From Phycisphaerales bacterium (lineage in GTDB: Bacteria > Planctomycetota > Phycisphaerae > UBA1845 > Fen-1342), in the NCBI GenBank assembly GCA_016716475.1, contig JADJWG010000002.1, positions 744,001-808,000 of the forward strand: a stretch of DNA of 64,000 nucleotides, read 5' to 3'. Position 1 is the stretch's first letter. Each line of letters begins with the position of its first letter. The notes below the pieces were generated by a model. The model was given only the letters and a program-made list of their open reading frames with translations. It was not told where the DNA came from and searched no databases. Both the position numbers and the translations under genes were made by a program. Below, piece after piece: positions 52,841 to 63,100 of the stretch.

Positions 52841-53910
52841 CGATTACGGCCTCACTCCGCTGGACACCACCGCGGCTCTCGGCGGCCGAACTCGCCGAGC
52901 GGCTGGCGGGTACTCTGGTCGGCAACGGAACGGTCACGATCTGTTCCGTCGCGCCGCTGGCCGACGCCGGTCCTGATGCGCTGAGCTGGATTGGCGACCG
53001 CAAGTACGTCCCCAAGCTGGCAACCACGCGCGCGGGCATCGTGCTTGTCTCCGCGGAGATCGAGGTTCCGCCGGGGCTTACGGCGATACGTGTGGCCGAC
53101 CCGGATCTCGCGCTCTGCGTCGTATTGGAAGCCCTGCGGCCACCTTTGCCGGTTGTGCCTGTGGGTATCGATCCGACCGCCACCGTTGCGGGCGATGCCG
53201 TAGTAACAGACGCCTGCATCGGCCCGCACGTCACCGTGAGCGCCGGTGCGGTGATCGGCGCGGGCACACAGTTGCATGCGGGTGTGTACATCGGGCCGGG
53301 GGTCACGGTTGGGTGTGCTTGTGTTCTCTGGCCGAACGTCGTCGTCCGAGAGTACGCCTCCTTGGGCGACCGGGTCGTGATCCACCCGAACGCGACGATC
53401 GGTGCGGACGGTTTCGGCTACCATCAGCGTGGCGGCGAGCACCGCAAGATTCCGCAGATCGGCCGGGTGGTCATCGAGGACGACGTGGAAATCGGCGCGG
53501 GCACCTGCATCGACCGTGCGCGCAGTGGTGAAACGCGGATCGGCCGCGGCAGCAAGATTGATAACCTTGTGCAGATTGGGCACAATTGCCAGATCGGAGC
53601 CCACTGTATCATCGTCAGCCAGTGTGGGTTGTCGGGCTCGACGGTCCTCGGCGATTACGCGCTGCTCGCCGGGCAGGCCGGGGTCGCCGACCATGTCCGC
53701 ATCGGCAGCCGGGCCGTGATCACAGCCCGAGCGGGCGTGATGACCAACGTCCCCGACGGCGCGGTCTTTGGTGGCCAGCCGGCGCTAGATCACCGGGACG
53801 AGTTCCGGCAGTATGCCGCGGTGCGGCGGCTGCCCAAGCTCGTCGATCAGGTTCGTGAACTCACGAAACGCGTGCAACAGCTTGAATCGGCAAACAACCA
53901 TCCAGCGTGA
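52837..53910 (+). CDS. lpxD: UDP-3-O-(3-hydroxyacyl)glucosamine N-acyltransferase
   Basis: Third enzyme of lipid A synthesis, adding an N-linked hydroxyacyl chain. The 357 residues show an N-terminal uridine-binding domain (DALSWIGDRKYVPKL) and a left-handed beta helix with hexapeptide repeats (about 105-310). The catalytic His249 is in LVQIGHNCQIG. The C-terminal helix resembles the ACP-binding end. Start ATG 52837 overlaps skp, and its end overlaps the lpxC-fabZ start by 29 bases. Confidence 0.95.
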   Translation: MTITASLRWTPPRLSAAELAERLAGTLVGNGTVTICSVAPLADAGPDALSWIGDRKYVPKLATTRAGIVLVSAEIEVPPGLTAIRVADPDLALCVVLEALRPPLPVVPVGIDPTATVAGDAVVTDACIGPHVTVSAGAVIGAGTQLHAGVYIGPGVTVGCACVLWPNVVVREYASLGDRVVIHPNATIGADGFGYHQRGGEHRKIPQIGRVVIEDDVEIGAGTCIDRARSGETRIGRGSKIDNLVQIGHNCQIGAHCIIVSQCGLSGSTVLGDYALLAGQAGVADHVRIGSRAVITARAGVMTNVPDGAVFGGQPALDHRDEFRQYAAVRRLPKLVDQVRELTKRVQQLESANNHPA

Positions 53911-55192
53911 AGTCGAGCTGGCAGGCCGTGGCTTGTTCACCGGCTTCCCCGTGCATGTGCGCTTCCGACCGGCCAGCCCCGGAACGGGCGTTACGTTTGT
54001 GCGCACCGATCAGCCCCAGCCCGTGCGCATCGCAGCCCGGGTGGAGAATCTGGCCAAGCGGGCGCGCCGCACGACGCTACGGAATGGAACGGCTGCCATC
54101 GAGACAGTGGAACACTGCCTCGCGGCGGTGCGGGGACTCGGCATCGACAATGTCATCATCGAGATGAACAACGCCGAACTGCCCGCCGGTGACGGCAGTT
54201 CCATGCCTTTCGTGGTGGCCCTGCAGTCGGCTGGCCTGCAGGAGTTTGAGATCGAGCGGAATGTGCTGCACGTCACCGAGCCGGTACGCGTGCGGGAAGA
54301 TGATGCCGAGCTGGTGGCGTGGCCCGGGGAGCCCAATCGCCTGGAGGTCATCTATGAGCTCGATTACGGCCCCCAGAGCCCCATCGGGCACCAGATTTTC
54401 AACTTTGGACTGGAGCCGGAGCGTTTCCTGGAGCAAATCGCACCAGCTCGGACTTTCGTGTTGGAGGAAGAAGCCCAGGCCCTCCGGGCCGCCGGCCTGG
54501 GCACGCACCTGACCTATGCGGATATCCTCGTCATCGGGCGTGAGGGGCCGATCGAGAACCAGTATCGCTACGAGAATGAATGCGTCCGCCACAAAATACT
54601 CGACTTGGTCGGCGACCTGATGCTGGCGGGCTGCTTCGTCTGTGGCAAGATCTACGCCCGCAAGTCAGGGCATCACCTGAATCACGAGCTGATTCGTAAA
54701 CTGCTCGAAATCCGCACCCGGCAACAACTTCGCAAGCGACTGGTCGGCGCTCCCGAGTTGGATATTCGGGCGGTCTCCCGCATCCTGCCGCACCGCTTTC
54801 CGATGCTGTTGATCGATCGTGTGATCGAGATGGATGCGGATCGCCGCGCGGTCGGCATCAAAAACGTCACGATCAATGAACCCTTCTTCCAGGGACATTA
54901 CCCGCGGCAGCCCATCATGCCCGGGGTGCTGATTATCGAGGCGATGGCACAGTTGGGCGGCATTCTGCTTTCGCAGAAGCTCGAGCACACCGGCAAGGTT
55001 GCCATCCTGCTAAGTCTCGATCGTGCCAAGTTCCGTCGCCCGGTGGGTCCGGGCGACCAGTTGGTGATTGAAGCACAATCAGTTCGCGTGAAAGCGCGTA
55101 CCGGTCAATGCCAGTGTAGTGCCCATGTTGGTGGTGAGCTGGTGGCCGAGGCCATGATTCGTTTTATGCTGGTCGACGCCGATCCGACTTGA
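53882..55192 (+). CDS. lpxC-fabZ: Bifunctional UDP-3-O-acyl-N-acetylglucosamine deacetylase / 3-hydroxyacyl-ACP dehydratase
   Basis: A 436-residue fusion. Residues 1 to about 280 are LpxC, the zinc deacetylase that commits to lipid A: TVEHCLAAVRGLG with Glu77 and His78, VRHKILDLVGDLMLAG with His237 and Asp241, and KSGHHLNHEL with His264, all matching known ligands and catalytic residues. Residues about 290-436 are FabZ: ILPHRFPMLLIDRV, GHYPRQPIMPG with His339, and Glu353 in IIEAMAQLGG. FabZ makes fatty acyl chains competing for the same 3-hydroxyacyl-ACP that LpxA/D use. Start TTG 53882 overlaps lpxD by 29 bases; no ATG is available. The same fusion is known in Bacteroidetes and Chlorobi, so it is characteristic but not new. 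Confidence 0.95.
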   Translation: MNRQTTIQREVELAGRGLFTGFPVHVRFRPASPGTGVTFVRTDQPQPVRIAARVENLAKRARRTTLRNGTAAIETVEHCLAAVRGLGIDNVIIEMNNAELPAGDGSSMPFVVALQSAGLQEFEIERNVLHVTEPVRVREDDAELVAWPGEPNRLEVIYELDYGPQSPIGHQIFNFGLEPERFLEQIAPARTFVLEEEAQALRAAGLGTHLTYADILVIGREGPIENQYRYENECVRHKILDLVGDLMLAGCFVCGKIYARKSGHHLNHELIRKLLEIRTRQQLRKRLVGAPELDIRAVSRILPHRFPMLLIDRVIEMDADRRAVGIKNVTINEPFFQGHYPRQPIMPGVLIIEAMAQLGGILLSQKLEHTGKVAILLSLDRAKFRRPVGPGDQLVIEAQSVRVKARTGQCQCSAHVGGELVAEAMIRFMLVDADPT

Positions 55193-55227
55193 GAGGATGC
55201 CGCCCGAAGGATGGCGGCAGAATTTGG

Positions 55228-56121
55228 ATGCCCATGATTCATCCCACCGCCTACGTTGATCCGCAGGCCGAACTCGGCCGCGATGTCGAGGTCGGGGCGT
55301 TCAGCTACGTCGGACCAGGCGTCGTGCTCGGCCCGGGATGCATCCTCAGTCCGCGTGTCACATTGCTGGGACCCGCCAGCTTCGGTTCCGGAAACGTGTT
55401 CTACAGCGGTGCCGTGCTCGGCGCTGCGCCTCAGGATCTCAAGTACAAGGGCGGCCCGACCGGCCTGGTCGTCGGCGACGACAACGTCTTCCGCGAGTTG
55501 GTGACCGTGCACCGCGGCACCGAGGTGGATCGGCTGAGCCGGGGCTTCACACGCATCGGGGACAAGAACCTGCTGATGGTGGGCGTGCATGTCGCTCACG
55601 ACAGCGAGGTGGGCAGCCAGGTTCTGATTGCCAACGCGGTACAGATCGCCGGGCACGTTCGTATCGAGGATCGGGTCGTCATCGGCGGTGCGTCCGCGAT
55701 GCACCACTTCGTCACGATCGGGCGTAACGCCTACGTCGGCGGGATGACCCGCATTACGCATGACGTCCCGCCGTACATGAAGGTTCTCGGTTACGATCAG
55801 GCGGTCCGTGGGGCCAATGTCGAGGGCCTCCGCCGCTGGCAGTTTCCACCAGAGTCAATCCAGTGTGTCAAGCGTGCGGCCCGCGTGCTGTACGCCCGGC
55901 GCGGCGAGCGGGCACCGCTCCGCACAGCCGATGCTTTGCAGGCCATCGAGTCCGACGGCCTGATGCAGGACGAACACGTGCGCTACCTGGTCGATTTTCT
56001 GCGTCGCAAAATGGCAGTCGGCATCTTCGGGCGCGTACGTGAGCACTATCGCAACGATTCGGACCAGGATCGCGCCGGCTACTACGGCGCTTCCGCGGAT
56101 GGAGTATCCTCAGTTGGCTGA
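55228..56121 (+). CDS. lpxA: UDP-N-acetylglucosamine acyltransferase
   Basis: First enzyme of lipid A synthesis, a 297-residue left-handed beta helix that adds the O-linked 3-hydroxyacyl chain. Hexapeptide coils are visible from IHPTAYVDPQAELG to HDVPPYM. The catalytic His124 is in GVHVAHDSEVG. The C-terminal helical domain follows from VKRAARVLYARRG. Start ATG 55228; an in-frame start 39 bases earlier or ATG 55234 are alternatives. The end overlaps the next gene by 23 bases. Which acyl chain or sugar it prefers cannot be told. Confidence 0.94.
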   Translation: MPMIHPTAYVDPQAELGRDVEVGAFSYVGPGVVLGPGCILSPRVTLLGPASFGSGNVFYSGAVLGAAPQDLKYKGGPTGLVVGDDNVFRELVTVHRGTEVDRLSRGFTRIGDKNLLMVGVHVAHDSEVGSQVLIANAVQIAGHVRIEDRVVIGGASAMHHFVTIGRNAYVGGMTRITHDVPPYMKVLGYDQAVRGANVEGLRRWQFPPESIQCVKRAARVLYARRGERAPLRTADALQAIESDGLMQDEHVRYLVDFLRRKMAVGIFGRVREHYRNDSDQDRAGYYGASADGVSSVG

Positions 56122-57181
56122 GCCCCTTCCAGTCGCCGTGATCGGCGCCGGTCACATGGGCCGTCACCATGTCCGCAAGTACGCCGAGATGCCTGAGGTC
56201 CGGCTGGTGGCCGTCATCGACTCCAATGAGCAGCGGGCCCGCGAAATGGCGGAGCCGCACGGCGCTCGCTGGGGGACGACGCTCACGCCCGCACTGGGCA
56301 CGGTGGCCGCTGTCACCGTGGCTGTGCCGACCATTCACCACCTTGCCGTCAGCCGTCCGCTCATCGAGCGTGGCATCCACGTGCTGATCGAGAAACCGCT
56401 GGCACCCAGTGCGGCCGATGCCGAGGCCATCGCCCGGCTGGCGCGTGAGCACCGCGTGGTGGTCGCCGTCGGCCATACGGAGCGCTTCAACCCGGCCGTG
56501 CGGGCGGTGGCCCGGTTGGGCTTGCAACCGAAATTCGTCGAAACGCACCGGATCAGCCCGTTCACGTTCCGTTCGGCCGACGTGGGCGTGGTCTTTGACC
56601 TGATGATCCACGACATCGACATCATGCTCGACCTGGTGCGCGCGAATGCCCAGCACGTTGATGCGGTTGGGGTAAACGTGCTTGGTCCGCATGAAGACAT
56701 CGCCAACGCGCGCGTGCGGTGCGCGAACGGGGCGGTCGCCAACCTGACGGCTTCGCGGCTAGCGCTGAAAACCGAGCGGAAGCTGCGGGTCTTCGCCGAG
56801 AACGCCTATGTCTCGCTCGACTACCAGAAGAAAGTCGGAATCGCGGTGACGCTCGATCGAAATCTCGACGTGCTGAAGTTCGCGCGCGAGCGGAACATTG
56901 AAGACCTGTCGCAAATGGCCGGACTCGATTTTGGCAAGATGGTGCAGGTCGAGCCCCTGGAAATTGACGACAAGGATCCACTGCGCACTGAATTGGAATC
57001 ATTCATTGCGGCCGTGCGTACCGGCGGTCGCCCGCCGGTGAGTGCCGAGGATGGCGTAGCCGCGGTGCGCCTGGCGGAGCAGCTTGTGGCTTCCATCCAG
57101 GCCCACCGCTGGGACGGCGAGTCGGGCGAACGTGTCGGATTGAAAGCGGATATCTTCGGTCACGCCGCCCAGCGGTCCTGA
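56099..57181 (+). CDS. Gfo/Idh/MocA family oxidoreductase beside lpxA
   Basis: A 360-residue NAD(P)-dependent sugar oxidoreductase. The Rossmann motif is VAVIGAGHMGRHHV, and the family motif HVLIEKPLAPS contains the conserved Lys. The C-terminal domain is the usual beta sheet (HRISPFTFRSADVGVVFDLM with the Asp/His region FDLMIHDIDIM). It is coupled to lpxA by a 23-base overlap. An oxidoreductase of this family (GnnA) next to lpxA oxidises UDP-GlcNAc in bacteria that make 2,3-diamino lipid A. No GnnB-like aminotransferase is in the window, so this role is a hypothesis, not an assignment. Confidence 0.85.
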   Translation: MEYPQLAEPLPVAVIGAGHMGRHHVRKYAEMPEVRLVAVIDSNEQRAREMAEPHGARWGTTLTPALGTVAAVTVAVPTIHHLAVSRPLIERGIHVLIEKPLAPSAADAEAIARLAREHRVVVAVGHTERFNPAVRAVARLGLQPKFVETHRISPFTFRSADVGVVFDLMIHDIDIMLDLVRANAQHVDAVGVNVLGPHEDIANARVRCANGAVANLTASRLALKTERKLRVFAENAYVSLDYQKKVGIAVTLDRNLDVLKFARERNIEDLSQMAGLDFGKMVQVEPLEIDDKDPLRTELESFIAAVRTGGRPPVSAEDGVAAVRLAEQLVASIQAHRWDGESGERVGLKADIFGHAAQRS

Positions 57182-57190
57182 CGGCCGGTT

Positions 57191-57210
57191 CCGGGTATCA
57201 CAGCACCCGG
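57191..57210. terminator. Small hairpin between convergent genes
   Basis: CCGGGT (57191-57196) pairs with ACCCGG (57205-57210) in the 77-base gap between the oxidoreductase and pckA ends. No T-tract is seen. Confidence 0.3.
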
Positions 57211-57258
57211 GGATAGCGCCATGATCTGGAACCGTGGCGGGGGGCCGCTCCGACCGGG

Positions 57259-58905
<1,647 letters not shown>

Positions 58906-59077
58906 CGTCGCTCCCTTCGCAGATCTGAATAAGTCGCGGAGTTTACGACGCCCTCCGCAGGGCGGCAACGGCTCGCGCCCCGGGGCCGCGGGCAGGCCGC
59001 CGTGCCAGGCCCCGATTGTCTGCCCCCCCGGTCTCCCATCGCTCCCCCTGCAGTTGGCTCGCCACTTGCCGTAAATC

Positions 59078-59086
59078 TGGTATACT
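59078..59086 (+). promoter_or_regulatory. Extended -10 promoter of tRNA-Ser
   Basis: TGG-TATACT (TG at 59078-59079, hexamer 59081-59086) forms an extended -10 element. Transcription would start near 59093, 32 bases before the tRNA. No -35 at standard spacing is seen. Confidence 0.5.
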
Positions 59087-59124
59087 ATTTGCATTCTCGC
59101 TGGCGGCCCGCCCGGCCGCGCGTG

Positions 59125-59214
59125 GGAGAGGTGGCCGAGCGGCTGAAGGCACCGGTTTGCTAAACCGGCGTACGGCGTAAAGCCGTACCGCGAGTTCGAA
59201 TCTCGCCCTCTCCG
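59125..59214 (+). tRNA. tRNA-Ser (anticodon GCT)
   Basis: A 90-base tRNA gene reading AGC/AGU serine codons. Acceptor stem GGAGAGG (59125-59131) pairs with CCTCTCC (59207-59213), and the discriminator is G. The anticodon loop TTGCTAA (59157-59163) holds GCT at 59159-59161. A long variable arm (GTACGGC, loop, GCCGTAC) and the T-loop GTTCGAATC identify a class II serine tRNA. The 3' CCA is not encoded. Confidence 0.96.
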
Positions 59215-59488
59215 TGCCCGGAGTGCGTATTCGCGGTGCTTTGGTGGGGGTGTTTTCTGTTGATGAATTGGGGGGGGGAACGGACGGCCCCGCCCGAGCT
59301 CTCCAACTCCGACCGCCTCCCCAACATTGAAAACACATCGGAACCGCTTGTGCGCGGCGTTGTGCAAAGGTTAGGATCGAGGCACGCACCGGACGGCGAT
59401 TCTGCGGTGGCCGAGGGTCACTCGCGGGCCTGCGAACGTCGATCTGCACTTCTTACTCGGCCGGGGCGCACACATCAGGGAGGCGGCT

Positions 59489-60091
59489 GTGGATGCTCGA
59501 CAAGGCCAGATCACGTCACTGTTGGCCGCGGTGCGTAACGGGAATTCCGCAGCACGGGAGGAGCTTTGGCACACCGTGTACGCGGAACTCCACCAGATCG
59601 CGCAGGCCCGCCTGTCACGGGAGGTTCGGCACCCCGATCTTCAGACGACGGTACTGGTTCAGGAGGCGTACCTGCGGTTGGCAGGTAGCAACGGAACCGT
59701 GCTCCCGGAGGACCGCCGGCAACTGCATGCTTTTGCGGCGAATGCAATGCGCCAATTTCTCATCGATCACGCACGTAAACGTAGAGCCCTGAAGCGCGGT
59801 GGAGGCCGCGTTGCCCTTGGCGCGATGGAGGCCGTTGAGGCCCCGGGTGATCCGGCCGACATTCTGGCCGTGGACGAGGTGCTGGAGCAGCTCCGGCGCA
59901 ACGACCCGCGCAAAGCCGAGATTGTGCAACTCCGTTTCTACGGAGGGTTGCAGATCGACGAGATTGCGGAAATCGTCGGCCTCTCGCCGCGTACGGTTGA
60001 CAACGAGTGGCGCTTCGCACGAGCGTGGATCTTCGGTCAACTGGCCGAGGAGGCACCCGCAGCTGGCCGCGCGGATCGGCAGGTAAAGTGA
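59489..60091 (+). CDS. ECF-type RNA polymerase sigma factor
   Basis: A 200-residue sigma factor of the planctomycete/acidobacterial ECF group linked to protein kinases. Region 2 is visible in ELWHTVYAELHQIAQARL and LVQEAYLRLAG, and the region 4 helix-turn-helix in QLRFYGGLQIDEIAEIVGLS followed by PRTVDNEWRFARAW. The GTG start has GGGAGG upstream. It ends about 50 bases before the kinase gene and is likely cotranscribed with it. No anti-sigma factor is adjacent, so control may pass through the kinase. Confidence 0.9.
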   Translation: MDARQGQITSLLAAVRNGNSAAREELWHTVYAELHQIAQARLSREVRHPDLQTTVLVQEAYLRLAGSNGTVLPEDRRQLHAFAANAMRQFLIDHARKRRALKRGGGRVALGAMEAVEAPGDPADILAVDEVLEQLRRNDPRKAEIVQLRFYGGLQIDEIAEIVGLSPRTVDNEWRFARAWIFGQLAEEAPAAGRADRQVK

Positions 60092-60140
60092 GTGTGCCGC
60101 GACTGCACCACTGCATCTTCTGCACCAGCGAGGAGCACCG

Positions 60141-63100
60141 GTGGTGGACACCCAATTCTGGCAGCGGGTACAGGAAGTCTTTGAACACGCCGTTGCAGCT
60201 TCCGGGCAGGAACGCGCTGCCATCCTCGATCAGGAGTGCGCTGGGGATCCGGAGTTGCGGACGCAGGTGTTGGCCCTCCTCGACTACGATGCACGTGCCG
60301 GCGCGGACTTTCTCGCGCCGCCACGGGTCGAGCTGCACGCCATTGCCGCGGACGCGACGAAACCGCTAGTTCGGGGCCGTACCTGCCAGGATCACGTGAC
60401 TCGCATGGAAGATGCGGCAGCGTGGGTGGCCGAGCTCGTCGGTTGCAAGCTCGGCCGCTATACGTTGGTACGACTGATCGCTACCGGGGGGATGGGGGGT
60501 GTATTCGAGGCCCGGCAGGACCAGCCCGCGCGTGCGGTCGCGGTGAAAGTCCTGCGGCCGGGCCTCAGTGCCCCGTCCACGCTGGCCCGCTTTCGGCTGG
60601 AGCCCGAAGTGTTGGGTCGCCTGCGGCATCCGAACATTGCGCAGGTTTTCGAAGCCGGTGTGCATGCCGACGCGCAGGGGCCGGTGCCCTATTTCGCGAT
60701 GGAACTGATTTCTGACGCGGAACCTCTGAACACGTTTGCGGATGCGCACCAGCTCTCGACAGCACAGCGGCTCGAGCTGTTCGCCAAGGTTTGTGACGCT
60801 GTCCATCATGGCCATCAGAAGGGGATCATCCACCGCGACATCAAACCGGCGAATATCCTGGTTGGTCGTGACGGGGAACCGAAGATCATTGATTTCGGGG
60901 TGGCCCGGGCGACGGACGCCGACATCGTCATGACCACGCTACAGACTCACGTGGGCGAGCTCGTGGGCACGGTGCACTACATGAGCCCGGAACAATGTGA
61001 AGGTGATCCGGCTGCGATCGACACGCGCACCGACATCTACTCCCTGGGCGTCGTGCTTTTCGAACTGCTTACCGGCCAGGCCCCCTACGACATGTCAGGA
61101 ACCTCGGTCTATGGCGCCGTACGGATTATCCGCGAACAATCCCCGCGCCGCCCGAGCACTATTGACCGCGCCCTCCGTGGGGACCTTGAGAGTCTTTTGC
61201 TGCGCACGTTGGAGAAAGAGCCGGCGCGGCGGTACGCCTCGGCCGCCGACCTCGGCCGCGACATCCGGCACTTCCTTGCAGGGGAGCCCTTGGAGGCCCG
61301 GCGCGACAGCGGATGGTATGTACTTCGCAGCACGGTGCGGCGCTACCGGGGTATCGTCGCCACGGGAGTTTCCATCTTCTTGTTGCTTGCGATCTATGCC
61401 GTGTCCACGACAGCACTCTGGCGGAATGCTCAGCAGCAGGCCGACCATGCCGCCGCAGCCAGGGCCGAGACCCTGCGGACCTTGTACGCAGGCAGCATCT
61501 CGGGTGCGCTGGCAGCCACCGCGAATGGGGACCACCGGCGGGCCACCCAGTTGCTGGAAGAGGCGCCGCCGGAACACAGGGGGTGGGAGTGGCGATACCT
61601 GTGGGGACGGATCGGGCAAAGTCTGAAGGATTTACATCCAGCAGAATCAAGGGGTAAAGCCGCTGTGGTGGTATTGAGCGCGCGGCAGCAGGCATTGGCG
61701 TTGGCTCGTTCGCGGGCTGACCAGGCACTGGAGATCTACCGCACCACGCCCGGCGCAGAACCATTGGAAATCCCATGGGAACTGCTTGGTATTGACCAGG
61801 AGGAAGCACGGCACGGACACGTCGCCGTCAAAGCGATTGCCTTCCACCCCGACGCAGCTTTTCTCGCGATCGGGACGATGCACGAGCGGGAACCGCAGTT
61901 CAAACAATGGGTCCACCTGCTCGGGCAAGACGCGGATCAGTACTGGCTTCGAGTCGCATGGCCCGTACGAAGCAACACCGATCAACCGGTTCATCTCGCG
62001 TTCGATCCAAGCGGAGAAATGCTTGCTGTGACCTGCGAGAAGAACCGCGCAATCAACGTGTTTCGATTGTCAGACATTCTTGATCCCCAAGTCGCTTCGG
62101 AGGATCCCGTCCCGATTGCGACCGCGACGGGACTGGCTCAGTACAGCGGTGGGGTGCGGTGGTCGCCGAACGGCCGCTGGCTGGGATCCTGGGGTGCCGG
62201 GGCGGGCCGCCTGTGCGAGCTTTGGGATGTGGACGAACTACTTCGACACGGCTCCGGCGATCCCGTCGCGCGGCTGGCAGGGCATAACCACTGGGTCTGG
62301 GCGGCGGATTTCAGTCCCGATAGCACGAGACTGGCGACCGCATCTTCGGATGGAACGATCCGAGTGTGGGATCTCGCGGCGAGTGTCAGGGCGGCCGCGG
62401 CGCAGCGTTCCCGTCGGGTGCGTGGCAAGCCGGCCGAAATCGCTGTATTGACCGGCCACGACGGGCCCGTCTGTGCGGTGGCCTTTGACCCTTCCGGCCG
62501 CTTGCTGCTCTCTGGTGGGGTGGACAAAACACTGCGGGTCTGGTCGCTTGATGTAGGGCAGATCACACCCGATGGCGAGCAACAGCCACTTTTGGCGTGG
62601 TCTGAACGAGTCGTGCTGCGAGGTCACGATGCGGCGGTCTACGGAGTGGGGTTCGCGCCCAGCGCCCGGGCCGTGTCAGTCGATGAACTCGGGGAGATCA
62701 AGCTCTGGGACTGGCGCGAGAGCCAGCACGTACAACTGCGGGGACTGCGCGCCAGCATGCACGTCGCGTTGTTCGGCCCGGGTGGGAATTGGTGCCTGGC
62801 GGCAAGCGCATACGGCGAAATTTTCGGTTGGGAAATTTCGGATACTGCGCCGCGGTTGCATGCCAAACTGGAAGGTCGCACGGAAAAAAGCGTTCAAGTG
62901 CGCGACATGGTGATGTGGCGACAGGGCCACCGGGCGTGGCTCGCGGCGGCCCTGGAAGGCCCCGGCCCACCCATAGAGCCGTATGGTGAAGCCGTAATTT
63001 TCGAAGTGAATGCCCTGCGCAACACTTGGCATCATCATCAACTAGCGGATACCACCGGGGCAACTTGGCAGGAACGACCGACCAGGTTGGCCCTCAGTGC

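Noticed and set aside
59125..59214. tRNA-Ser as an integration site for a mobile element
   Set aside because: No integrase, no direct repeat of the tRNA 3' end in the window, and no change in gene character nearby.
58906..59367. Extension of pckA to 702 residues
   Set aside because: It would run through the tRNA-Ser gene; ATG 58905 has a proper ribosome-binding site and matches the family N-terminus.
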